64,000 nt of DNA from contig NC_134281.1 of assembly GCF_949628215.1 (NCBI RefSeq), forward strand, positions 6,210,501-6,274,500, read 5' to 3'. Source of the stretch: Phalacrocorax aristotelis. Its lineage: Eukaryota; Chordata; Aves; Suliformes; Phalacrocoracidae. The translations under genes were made by a program, and so were the position numbers. A model generated the notes under the pieces. The model worked only from the letters and a program-made list of their open reading frames with translations. It was not told the origin of the DNA and did not search any database. Below, piece after piece: positions 1 through 12,343 of this stretch. The number at the start of each line of letters is the position of its first letter. Within the stretch, counting starts at the first letter, position 1.

Positions 1-1895
1 GCAATGCTGCACGGTCCTGCCAGGCACTGGGGTGCCTCTGCCCCAGCATCATCCCTGACATGGAGACGCTGAACTGGTCCTCACGACAAATCTTACAGGC
101 ACAACCAACCCGAAAGGTTTTAGTAGCCATTACAGCAATTTCATTGCCCTGTGTTCCTGCTTCATGCAAACATTTCAGGAAAATGAGATCCATTTTGAAC
201 TCTCATCAATGCAGAAAAACGTTCATTCTTCCAGTACTCCACAGTTCCTTGGCACTATCCTTACAGATTTTCTTCCAGGGTTTTTTTTTTTAATCATATG
301 TTGTTTATTAAAAAAATAAATCTTCAGAAATGTTAGTATCAGTGAGACACAGAAAATTCATGCTTAAAAAACATTCAGTAAAAATACTGGAATGTTACAG
401 GAAGTAATCTATTTTTAAAAAGCAGCTAACTCCTCCTGGGCACACCACACTTGCAGAATTAGTTATCGTCAGGATTCACACAGGAATCACGGGATGAAGT
501 TGTACGGCGTGCATTGTGCAGGACATCCGATGGGCTCGTCACAGGATTCACTTGCCTATAAAATTACTTGGAGCAAAATGATGCACAAATCCAGCTCACG
601 GTACATGACAGTCATGCCATTAACTCCAATAGAAATCTGCTCGCCTGAATAAAACAAGAAAGACTTGCCGGGGAATTTCTATCAGCACAGTGAGCAGTAA
701 TAGATACAAAGCGTACAGCCTGCAGTTATTCATTCTGGAGATTTATTTTTATTGGGAGCTATTTACAGAAGTATCTGCAGCTGCACATTTGCCGATGCTC
801 AGGCCAGCCTGGACCACAGAGCGTTCTCCCAAGCGTGATCCCGAGCGCAGCAGAGGCACGCTGGCTCCTCTCCCTGTCTTTATCTGCTGCAGCCGGTGCT
901 CTGTGTACTATGTGCAGGCTTGTACCTGCACCCAAATCTGCCATTAACTTCAGGGACAAATTTGGCTGCCAAAGAAAAGCGATGTCTGGCCTGGTTGGCT
1001 GGCTGGGTGGAGTACACACCGTGTGCCACGGCAGGGTCTGCATTACCCTTGAAGCCTACGCATAAATCCCATTAACGGTCATTAAAATTCCCGGCTGGTG
1101 TTGGAAGGAAAATAGACATTGATTGGTATGCCAGGGAGTTCAGGGGGAGGGAGGAGGCACCGGCAAATTGTGCAGCTCCTGCTTAGGCTCCGATCTGCTG
1201 CGGGGTGTTTCTATGGGTCAACCTGGTTCGGGTGCAGCTCACCGGAGCACGGGACCCCCAGCCACAGCAGCTCTGGCGGGCATGATGCCCAGCCCAGTCA
1301 CAGCTTCTCCTCGTGCTCTCCCAAGCGCCTCGTGTGAAAGTGGCTCCACAATATCTCTGCAGAGGAAGAGAAAACTCAGGGACCATGCCTGAAATTACAC
1401 GGGAAAGCAGTGCCACCTGAGACCTTCCAAGTCCCATCTTTTCACTGACGGCATCTTCGGGTTTTTTCAGAGTGTTCACTTAAATTACATTTAATAAGAT
1501 AGGCATGTCAGATTTTGTTTACAGAAGTTTACTGTTCAAGTCAGTAGGGAAAATAAAAATCTATCGACTGTGGCTTTTAAACAATAAAAATGCATTTTTT
1601 TTTTATTAGCATTTTATTTCAGTGCAGACAGAAACATCACTGACTATCACTGTTGTTTACTGTTAAAGGCGCAGCTTCTACCGCCTTTCCACACATAGAA
1701 TATTCCCATGGCAATCAATGGAAGTTTAGCATAAAGAGCAAAATATACTCCATCATGTTGTCTCTCTATATAGTAAATGCTAATTTCTTGCCAACTATAA
1801 ACTTGAAAATTTCTTGCAGTACATTGCAACACAAACCTATTCTCAGTGTGTAATTTAGATTTTCAAGATGTGTACGTTCCCAGCGGAGAGTCATT

Positions 1896-1909
1896 TGTGT
1901 GTGTGTGTG
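1896..1909 (+). repeat. (TG)7 microsatellite
   Basis: Seven TG units, followed by agagtatacgtatag. Confidence 0.85.
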
Positions 1910-2119
1910 AGAGTATACGTATAGAAGAAATGAAACGTTAATGACTTCTCCATCTATGGCTCTATACTTGTTAGCTTTTCCTCCTAGTTTTCTTCTGCCC
2001 TTCAGAGTGCTAATTGTGCCTGTAAAAGTCCAGGAAATTTGTGTCATAAATAGTTTCTGCCTATTATAGCCAATGAAACACATATTGAAACAAATATATG
2101 GGACTGAATCACAAGTTAT

Positions 2120-2165
2120 TTCACTGAAGTCAATGGGGTTACTCTGCATTTTGATTTCGATTTGG
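2120..2165 (+). repeat. Old interspersed repeat fragment
   Basis: Contains tcactgaagtcaatggggtt followed by actctgcattttgattt, matching the middle of the family described for 5310-5415. It is short and degraded. Confidence 0.4.
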
Positions 2166-5100
2166 CAAAGCATGTGGTCTGAAGTTGGTCTTGGAGACGG
2201 GAATAAAATTAAGCACATGCACACAATACTTGTCTGGGGCTTTTTTTTTTTTAATTGATTCCATACAGGGAGCAGAATTTAGCTAAATATATTTAATACA
2301 ATTTCCTTCTGATTTTCATCACTGTAGATAATAGCTTGTATTAGGAAAAGTGTATCATAAATATCACACATTTGCCAGAGAATGGGCAAATAGGAAATAC
2401 TGACGCTGCACTTCAATCAGTAGTAGCTCTGATTTTGATCACCGGGTTATTGCCACCTGGACATTAATTTTGCTTATAGGTTGGAAAATAATATGCTTTT
2501 CTGTGTTAACTAATTAATTTTGGATTCAGGAGAAAAAAAAAAAATCCTTTGGTTTCTCAGGTGTTCAGAAGTACTACCATTTCCTTGCCGTTGCCTCTTG
2601 CCCAGTACTTCGGCTGTGTCACCCTCTTTGGTGGGTATATTTGACCCCTAAACTCAGTTGCTCTTTCTTTTTCATGTGTTACAGAATTGTGTGCATGTGT
2701 GTCTTTAAACAAGGGCACCTGCATAAAAAATGTCTATCCTCATTAGATCCATTTTCTCAATTAAATTCAAGTTTCTATGTCCAAAAGACATAAATCTGGG
2801 TATCGATTTAGTCGTAAAATAATGAAACTCCCAGCAGTCTTCTAAACCCATTTTACTTGGATGAGCGTATAAGCTTTTAAAATATCAAGTTATTCCAGTA
2901 TTTAATACACATAACTGCTTCCAGAGGTCTGAAGGCAATAAGGCATATCTTCCCCACTCCATTTGAAGCACTACGGTTAGAGCTAGCCAGTCCCTCACTG
3001 CTGGTTTTAGGGCTTTTGACAATTTTATTCAGTGTGAGTTTGATATTTTCTCAACAGGGGCTATATCCCCTGAAGCCAAAATCAATAACCTATCAAATCA
3101 AAGCTCTATAAAATACCAATGGGCTCTTGGTGTTTTGCTCCCATAAATACAATTCAGCTTAACTCTACGCTTCCAAAACAGGCCGACTTTACATTTACTG
3201 GCGTGTTCCACCAAGTTAAATGTATCATCAACGTGCACTTCCAAAAATCTCTTTTTGGGCAACAAATAATGATCTATTCCTTGTAAAGTAAAGAATCAAA
3301 ACCAATTTTACTTACTTGTATTCATGGGACAATTCTGAATCTTTTCTTTTTCTTCCAAACGGGACAGTATTTTGCTGTGCCAGTGCCTCCTTTTTCTTGT
3401 TCAAAGGACATGCCCAGCTGAGCAAGTATAACCTCTGCGTGGAGGCAGCCGGAGTCTGGGTAAAGCATTTACATGTCTTGTGGTCCTATTTCGGGTTAAA
3501 CTGGATTTCACAGTGCATAGATCAATGTTAGTAAACAAGCTTTAAGGTACATTGGCGTCTTAGCCCCGTCTATGCTCAGGGCAGTATGAAAATATAGAAA
3601 GAATAGTAAATTGAAGCAAATTTTAAAAAATACCAGTGTGTTTTATTTGAGTCTTTTCCACTCCTCACACACACGCTGAAGTTGCTGCTTGATGAAACGA
3701 AATCTTACAGAGATGAGCATTTTATGAGCTAAGAAACCTTCTCTCCCACCGCAAAGTTAAGTGTAACAGAGCAAGGAGCAACTTACCTTGCTAAATCACA
3801 ACAAATTCTACATACAACGTTTTTCCCCAGCTGTCAGAGTTTAGCAAACAAGCCTGCCCTGCATAATATAACAAATATTCTTCTGATAACTAGGAGCAAT
3901 ATTTCAAATTCAGTGGGTTCACGAGGTGTTCCATCTGCTGATGGAAGCTGCGGTTCCTTTCCTTTCCCTGCTTGCCTTTAGCACCAGAAAGCCCAGTTCA
4001 GTACCATGTAATTCCAGGGTTTACACTGCTACCCAGCTGGAGCAAAGGGCCCTGACTGCTGCCTGTTTTCAAATTATTTCAAAAGAATTGAACTGTCAGG
4101 TTTCACCAAAATTCCACACACAGAAAACTGAAGTAACGTGGTGGTCATTATCCTCCAAACTCAAGTTTTTTGATTATTAATGAAGATGAGATACAATTAC
4201 TCCGAGCAGTTTCTTATATATAATCTTGAGTCCTGTTCAGCAGCAAGCCTAGTTTCTAAATATAGTCTTGGGGTCAGCATGTAAAAAAATTTAAAGTGTG
4301 GCCGCATTTCAAATGCATTTGTATACCATAAATCAAAAATAACACCAAAAAAATTGAATTCAAATGAATGTCTTTTGGCTCTGCCACTCTCCTCTCTGAT
4401 TAATTCTTCTCCGATAAATATAGCAAGGTGGTTGCTGATTTTTTTCTCTGGGTGGCTTTTACGTAATTCTCCTACAGCAAACATCACAGGAACTTATTTA
4501 TGTATTGATCTCTCTGGTATCCTCCAAAAAACCAGTTCTTTAATACTACAGTATTCCAGACAGGTCCTTATATTCTTGACTCTATTCTACAAAATTAATA
4601 AGCACAATTTCTTTTATGTTAATTAAAAAACAAAGTTGGATTGTTCAGGCCCAGTAGTATCATGTGGAGTAATCTCCTTCCACTATTAATTTCATCTCTG
4701 TCACTAGCAAGGACGACGTCCAGATTTGGAGGGCTGAACAGCTGCCGAGCAGGACCACAACCTTTGTTTCGTGACATCTCTTGCTTTGACCCCTGCTCTC
4801 TGGTCACCAGAGAGATGATTGACTAAGTGCGCGGGGAAGTCCATTTTTAGTACGGTGGACTGGAGCACGGCATGACAAACTGTGATGTCTGAGTTTTGCG
4901 TTACACCATCTGGCCTGCCATTTCCAGAGCCTCACATCAGAGTCCTGATGATGTATGTTTAAGCTTGGCACTATCATTTATCTCGTGTCTTGTGTTTAAA
5001 CAGATGCAAGCTGAATATAACAGAAAAGGAGACCTTGATGCAGGAGTCGCTGCAGAAAGCGATGCTCTTGAGCTGTCTACAGACTCCAAGATTAAGTGTA

Positions 5101-5309
5101 AAATCTGACAGGGAGGATATGTATTAAAAAATATGTGTTGACAGAATGATTTAACTAATATTTTAAAGGCAAAATATCAACTGACTTTCCATATCATTTA
5201 TAACGTTAGTGAACAAGGTACTACAAAGCTGGCTATCCCCTTCTGTCACCATCATCTTATTCGCAACCTTATTTTACAGATCAAGAATGTTTTAATAAAA
5301 GGGAGCACT

Positions 5310-5415
5310 GGGGCCTGATTTTCAGCTGCTGCGAATCAACCCAGCTGCAATGATAGCACCAGGGTAGTGCCATTAATGAAGGGACACCGCTTTACATCAG
5401 CTGAGGATCTGGTTC
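5310..5415 (+). repeat. Old interspersed repeat copy (best copy of a family in this window)
   Basis: ggggcctgattttcagctgc begins a block that ends with tttacatcagctgaggatct. It resembles a widespread old sauropsid repeat with the gist 'cctgattctcagctggtgtaaatc ... gaagtcaatggagctac ... gatttacaccagctgaggatctgg'. I cannot name the family with certainty. Confidence 0.5.
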
Positions 5416-8400
5416 CTAACTCTGATACAAGTGCTTGTACACAGAGATAACTTGCTGCATCACCAGGAATGCAAGGCCTTGATGATTAAAATGAGCTCTT
5501 GCAGTGCCAAGGGTGGGGACACATGGCTGCGCGGTCTGAACCAGATGCGTTCATCTTCCCAGGAAGAGGAGAGGGAAGGAGAGGGTTCTGCCCTGTGCCA
5601 CGAGGCCATGCGGTGGTGCTCAGTGTAGGGTCCCCACTGTCGCAGTCATGCTCAGCTCTTTTTATCTTCATCCCACATTAAAATACATGTCTCCTCCTGG
5701 ATCTGGCTCACAGAAATCAGCAAATCCAATGGAGGAATGACACTTCACACCAGCTTTGGATTCAGCCCCTGAAGCCTAGATTAAGTTCACCAAACTGTAG
5801 AAATTCAACTAATTGCAATGCTTGAATTAGCAGTCCAGGTCTGCACCCCTAATCCACAGAAAAAAGGCAAGAACAAGCAGAAGGGGGTGCAGCCCTTTTA
5901 GATATGAAACATGTCTTAAACGAGGGGTGCAAACCTCATTTCACTGACAGCAAAGGGAGTGTTGAGCAACTGCATTGTATCTTGGGCAGCTGGGTCCTGG
6001 CATCGGAAAGAGAAAATATCCCAGGGTAAACAAGCTAATTGATGCAGGCAAATGGGAACTTCTGGGGGAGAAACTGGAGGTTGGAAGGGGAAGAAAACAT
6101 GATGACCTGAGTAAAAGTAGTAGGCAATTGAGATGTGAACAGTCTGGGGAGACTGAACTGTACAAAGCCTAGGTATGTCACCCTTTTATTCCCTCAACAT
6201 GGCTGTAAGCGACAACAGCGCTTCCATGATGTCCAGGGGACATCCTGGTGCTGAGACTGGACTAGGAGCAGCCGCGGCGCCGGGGGGACGAGGCAGCAGC
6301 CCCTGAGCAACATACGCCCCACAGCAGCTCCTGAGCAGACAATTTTCAACCCTTATTAAAATGTTAGCACTTTATTTTGTGAATGGAGCGATACTTTTAT
6401 TGCATGCACAATTAGCCTTCCGTATTAGCAACTTCCTAGCAACTCTGTTTCTTAAAATAGGGACTTACAGTGCAAGCTTTTATCTTATATAATCCCTTAG
6501 AAAAAGATAGCTCAGACACCTTTTGGGGGTTTTAAACATCAAACCTTCAGCTTGAGACCTGTCTTTATCAAAGGAACTAGCAGCTCTATCTAGGGTTTAT
6601 GTTCTTTAGAGGAATTCCAAATTGCCTGTTTTTTATAGACTACCTACATAACAACCTCCTACAGTATTTAAATTTTTGTAATTTTCTACTCCTAATGTGA
6701 TCTTCACATTTAAATGCACACAGATTATTTTACATTTATCTATTTAATATCATAGTTATGTCTTTCTTTAAATGCCTGTTATTCAACAACTTATTAATAG
6801 TGAAGAGTTTTTTTCAAACAGAAGCCATTTAAATTTAGTTAGTTTATGGTGAGCTCTTGTATTTTTTCAGCCAGGAAAAAAGCCTTAATATCCTAGAAGA
6901 CTGTATTTATAAAACATATTTGTCTATTTAACCTCAGATGCATCATCATTATGAGAGGACTGAAACATTTTTCCTGACTTTTCTTTTCACAGATATTTCA
7001 TTGCTGTACATTAATAAATGTGACTCCTGTGAAACGGGCTTGCTGTTTATCACCAATCCTTAAAAATTGCTTTGGCATTAAAAAACAAATAAGGTCTCCC
7101 CCAAGGAGTGTTTAAGGTCTTCTCAGGAAGCTACCCCAAAGACAGAGGTCCCAGCAGAGCCATGCTTACCTTGGCTGTCACACTGCTATGGGGACCCAGC
7201 GCAACAGATTCTCAGCCATCAGTTGCCAGACGTGACCCATCCAGGGTGGTACAGAGCACCCCGACGCCTGGCCTATGCAGGTGGAGTGAGCGGGCTGAAT
7301 GTGGGTTGAAGAAACATCATCTTGTTAGCGAAAAGCATCTACCACCTCCTGAGTAGGAAAAGATAAGGGAGGAGAAACGAAGTGTAGTGTCATTTAGCAT
7401 CACATTCACCCCTGCAACCTTCTTACTTCTGTGGACTTGCATTTTGGAGCACAGGTGGGCCATAATCCAGAGCAAAGCCTTTACACATGCCGTACTCGAA
7501 GAGCAGAAATGCTCGCAGGGTTTCAAGGACATCCCTGGCCACTGCTCTGCGTGGGACCTCTGGAGGCATGAGGCAGTGAAATGTGTTTTTTCCTGACAGC
7601 CTCCAGGACGCAAATTGAGGAAGACATGAGGGCTGAGAGGGAAACGGGATCAGCTGAAGTGTTGTTCGTAATGACCTGCACAGGACTGTCAATGGTAGCT
7701 CCGGTCAATGGTGTCATTGACTTCACCCACATTTTTGACTCCGGAGCATCTCCCAGGCAGGAGGGAGGTGACCCGCTCACTTCTGACAGGTGCCTGAGCA
7801 TCATTACTCTGAAACAGGCTGAGCAGGAGAAAACGGAGGGCCCCCCAGGGATGGGGACAGCCCAGCTCCCAGCATTCCCACTAGGCCCACAAGATCAAAT
7901 GACATCTGAGAAAGGTTTGGCTCTACAGGTAGCCCTGAGTGCAGGGAGGGTCTTGAACCCAGAGCATCTCACCCACCTCTCTGGATCGTCCTCCCCGCTG
8001 CAGGACCTGAGCTGTTCATGGGGTGTGCAGCTCCTGGCCTTCTCCCTTCCTATGGGTACCTAACAGCAAAACTTCAAGGAGTCCTTTTCCTCCTTTTTAT
8101 TTATCCACAAGCATGCTTTGCAAGGGCTAATTAATATTTGAGCAGCCGTGTGTATGAAGGTCTATGCAAGGCAACTCAGCCACCAGAAAAGTTAATATGT
8201 GCTTTGCATTTGCTGTCTCTAATTACAGGAGGGAAGGACTGAAGGTACAGCTATGCCTGCCTCTGCATGAGCCACTTTGACTATTCCAAAGCTAATTAAA
8301 TATGTCTCCTGTATATAAAATATATCATCTCCAGATAACAGCATACTGTTAAATTCTTCATCTTATTAAAAGCTTGCATTAATGCTTTTGCAACATAAAT

Positions 8401-11400
8401 TTTAACTATGGACAGGTACTATTTGAGGAGCCTGACAATAGGACTGACCTAGATTAGGCTGACAGTGCCAAAAGATATATCACCTCTAGCTGTCTGGGAG
8501 AGAAGAAGGATGAGGAATACATTCTCCATTATTGCTTAATGCTGAATTGCCAGCATTATCTCCAGAAATCCGGTGGTGTTTCGCCTTCTGCTCTCTTGGT
8601 ACAGTAGGTGGCTATACCATGCCGAGGAACAATATTCTCTACTTGCCATCTCATATTTCCCATCTTATAACTCAGCTGCAGGGAGATTTAATGGAGCATT
8701 GGATAATGATTTTAAAGTCATTGGTAAGTCCCCCTATAGTTTACAAAATTATGGGAGAAGTCAGATAATTTCAGATGGTTGGGTTTATGCAATAAGTTTT
8801 CACAGGCATTTAGGTCAGGACTGTCATCTGTACAGGAGCAGAAAGAAGTTTGCCTGTACCAACACTCAAGCCTTTGCAAATTAAATCTTCTCCAAGGTTG
8901 CTTGGACTCTTCTGCTAGGCCTGAGCAAGCAAGGGGAAGTGATGGCAGGTTCAGAAACCACAAGGAGTTTCACCACATAGGGAACATTCTGTTCTCTCAG
9001 TATATGCGCACAGATCTGATCAGAGATCTTTTCATGGCATCCTTGTACAAAAATGAGACGGCAAGTGTGTCACACAACTTCTAATGCAGAAAACAAAAAG
9101 ACTGCTGAAGAGCAGCAATGTTTCTCACATGCATTACTGATTACTCAGAAGATATGAAAATAGCTTTAAGAGTCTAAGAAAATAGAAATTCCAAATATTA
9201 ATAGGAACTCTGCCATTGATTTTAGCACAGAGCTTGCATTGACATTGTGAGATTGCTCAGGCTTAGACACTTGATTGACACAGTGATGGCTCATTCAAAG
9301 TGTATGCAAAGTCAGTGCAACTGTATTAGGCTTTTCCCTTGACTTCAGGTTTTTTAACTTTTTCCAGTGACATAACTGCCAAGGGCCATTGTATTGGCAG
9401 AATAATACTTCTCTTGCCATGCTGGTGTATAGGAGACTTTCCTTTTTGGGAAGGAAGGACTCTTCCACTGCTGTCCTCCTGGATAAAGAGCTCAAGATAC
9501 AGTGGATGAGGTGCAGCTGCCACAGAATCTCCAGCCTACGAAATTCTTTATGGACTCATTGGTGGGTTGTGCACTCAGAACTCCAGTGAAAACCAGTGGG
9601 AGCTCCCTCTACAAACCAGCACCTCTGAATGTGAGACTTTATACATATTCTACTATTGAGACAATAAGGCCAAGGATCAATTTTGGAGCCACACCTCTTT
9701 AAGAGTTGACTGTGGTGTTTCCCAGAGCTGGCTCAAACCTCCTCAGCAGGGCAGAGGAAAACCAGCATTGCCATCTCCCAAAAGGGGACAAAACTGCTTC
9801 CCAGGACAAGGGTGCCATTTGGCATGTTTCTTCCCCACATACCCAGCGAATCATCTGCTGTAGCACAGACCTGTCCCTTCCCCAGGCAGCGAGCTCACGG
9901 CCCCTGGAAGGGGCTCATTGACTAAGATACCAATGAGGGCAAGAGTGTCCTATTCCAGAGGGGAAAAAAAATACTCCATTGCCACCTGCTTTTGCTATAC
10001 AGCTGGATGAAAGACAAAGAAAAGGAAGAAAAACTGATGGAGGAAAGGCCCCTCTAGGGGAAATGTTATCCCTTGAGCACTAGGACAATAAAATAAAACT
10101 TACTGTATCTAGGGATTCTGTCTGACAGAAAGAAAATTCAGTGCCAAAGCAAAACTGAGGATTGGAAATACAATGAGCAAGAACTGGAAGGGTCTCAGGA
10201 TCACTTCCCTGGCAGGAGTAAATGGCTATAACTGCACTGGATTTAATACCAGACAAGAATATGTCAGGGATCTATCAAAAATGTCCTACAGAAACAGATG
10301 TTTCCACCTACTCAGAGATATGGACAAGAGTCTTAGTTACCCTAAATCCCTCTCATGTTCTCCTAAATATATACCCATCATATGCCCTTTAAAGTGTGAG
10401 AATGATGCAAAACAGACTTCACGTGTATGAAAAATCTTATCCTGGATTTTTACAAGGAAAAGCATAATTTATTGTTAAACTTTTTCCCAGCGGTTCCACT
10501 GGCTGTGGAAATTCACCTCCTCATTTTGGAAGGTATGTACAGAAATCTGTCGAACTTAAGGAAGAAAAATGAAAAACAGACAATAAACCATCATAATCTG
10601 CTTGATCAGCTGGAGCACAGAAATAAAAAATGCTACATCTTAAAAGAGCAGTCCGAATTGTCTTGATTTGTACATAGAAATAAGTGACAACAACCACTTC
10701 TAGATAGCACCACTTCCTAGCCGCATATTTAAACTTAAAAGTCAAGGTTGAGTGAAAAAATATTGCTGCCTTGAAAGATAAATATATTACTTACATAAGC
10801 TATAACAGGAATATGTGTTACTGCATAAATATTTAAATTCAGATTTGGAAACTATATAATTTTAAGAAACCCAGGCCAATAAATATTGGATTACAAATTC
10901 ATATTTACAAATTCCTTAAAAAAAACCCGATCTTATGATTTCTGTTTCACTGAACTGGGATGGTAATAATTTGTCTGTGTTGAACGAATGCTCGCTTTGC
11001 ACTCTGTTCTCCAAGCTAACATTTTCCATTTCCTTTTAACTACCAGAAAAGTGAAAACATTGCCCTAAAATATTTCTATTCAAATTTCCTAGATTAAATC
11101 ATATGCTTTTAAACCTCACTCAATGACCAAGACACTTTTCCCGCAGCAGTCCAACCCAGCTAGTTGAGGGGAATGAAAAGCAATTGAGTTGCGCTAATAG
11201 AGCAACGCTAGTTTGGAATAGATAAAACACAAATGCTGCACAGTAGGCAGCTGACAAAGCCCATTGCCAAAAGACATCCCTGAAAGAAGTATTTTAGCAA
11301 ATTTAAAAAAAAATGGGGGTGGGAGGAAGAGACTGTTGTACATAATTAGAGCAGAAATGGCTTGAAATGTCTTAAATTTTAAGACATGTGCCAGCCTGTA

Positions 11401-12259
11401 AAGAGCATGAGCAAGGAGGAGGCATCTCGTTTGGCCTGCTCTTTCATTTTGACCTACTGTAAAGATTACTGCATTTAGCTCCAGGGCAGCTCTTATGGGT
11501 CATTTTTACCTACAAAATTAGGCCTCCATAGCCCGGGGTCTCATATGATCTGATGGTTCCTACATTAATTACGGAAGACCAGATTCTTCCCTTCTTGCTT
11601 GGGTAAGCTGCTGTTGGTCTCTGATGGTGCAGACTTTGAATCAGAGGATTTGTAGCTGTGTCAGGGCAGGAGTCAGGAAATGATAAGCCATCAGTAACAA
11701 AGAAAAGACTGAAAATTAACTTGGCAAGTGCCATGCTACTGAAAGTTTAAAATAGGCAGAGGATGTTTTTATAAATTTTAGGAAGACTATAGACCCCAGT
11801 CGCATGAATTAAATGGAACAAAATGCTCATTAGGGGCTAATAGCAAGTCAAGGAAGAAAATAATCTTGTCTTCCTATCCTGCAAGCCTACATGTGCGATC
11901 CTTCAGACTAGTAAGGTCCCAGAGGGTGAAAAATGTCACTGAACTTGCACAGTCCTGTCCACACGGGCTGGACCCCTGGTTAGTCCACGTGGGGAGCCAG
12001 CACCTCCACGTAGACATTAGAGGAATATTAACATCCACCCTAGCATGGCTGATGGTATGAACGGCACATCACTCCGTATTTCAGAAAACGATCGCTGGTT
12101 TTAGTTGCTCTTTTTGGGTGGCTGCCCAAGAGAATTGATTGCCAGAGAGCAAAGGCTTGGGCTCACTGCGAATCAGGAGCTAATAAAACGTCCCAAGGGA
12201 CAGGTGAAGGCCTGCCAATTGTTTTTGAAAGTGTAGGCTTTTAAACATGACATGACTTC

Positions 12260-12260
<1 letters not shown>

Positions 12261-12293
<33 letters not shown>

Positions 12294-12343
12294 AGGAGAA
12301 AAAAGAAAGAAAAAAGAAAATAAGAAACAAATAAACAAATCTT
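12261..12343 (+). repeat. A30 homopolymer and A/G-rich tract
   Basis: Thirty A in a row (12261-12290) followed by gagaggagaaaaaagaaaga and similar purine-rich sequence. No retrogene or target-site duplication could be recognised upstream, so it is listed as a simple repeat only. Confidence 0.9.

Larger units (their letters stand above)
1..12260. other. Flank downstream of MT-Ox, no gene recognised
   Basis: I read both strands and found no open frame with splice borders or a recognisable protein family. The longest frame (7581-8063, 160 codons) has no family features. The stretch holds a TG microsatellite, two old repeat fragments and blocks that look free of repeats (for example 6340-6480 and 8100-8420) and might be conserved noncoding sequence. 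An isolated short exon of a neighbouring gene cannot be excluded by eye. Confidence 0.6.

Noticed and set aside
7581..8063. A 160-codon plus-strand frame
   Set aside because: No family features, and it starts in sequence without promoter or splice context.
12140..12290. Possible retrogene ending in the A30 tract
   Set aside because: The upstream sequence has no open frame or recognisable gene and no target-site duplication was found.
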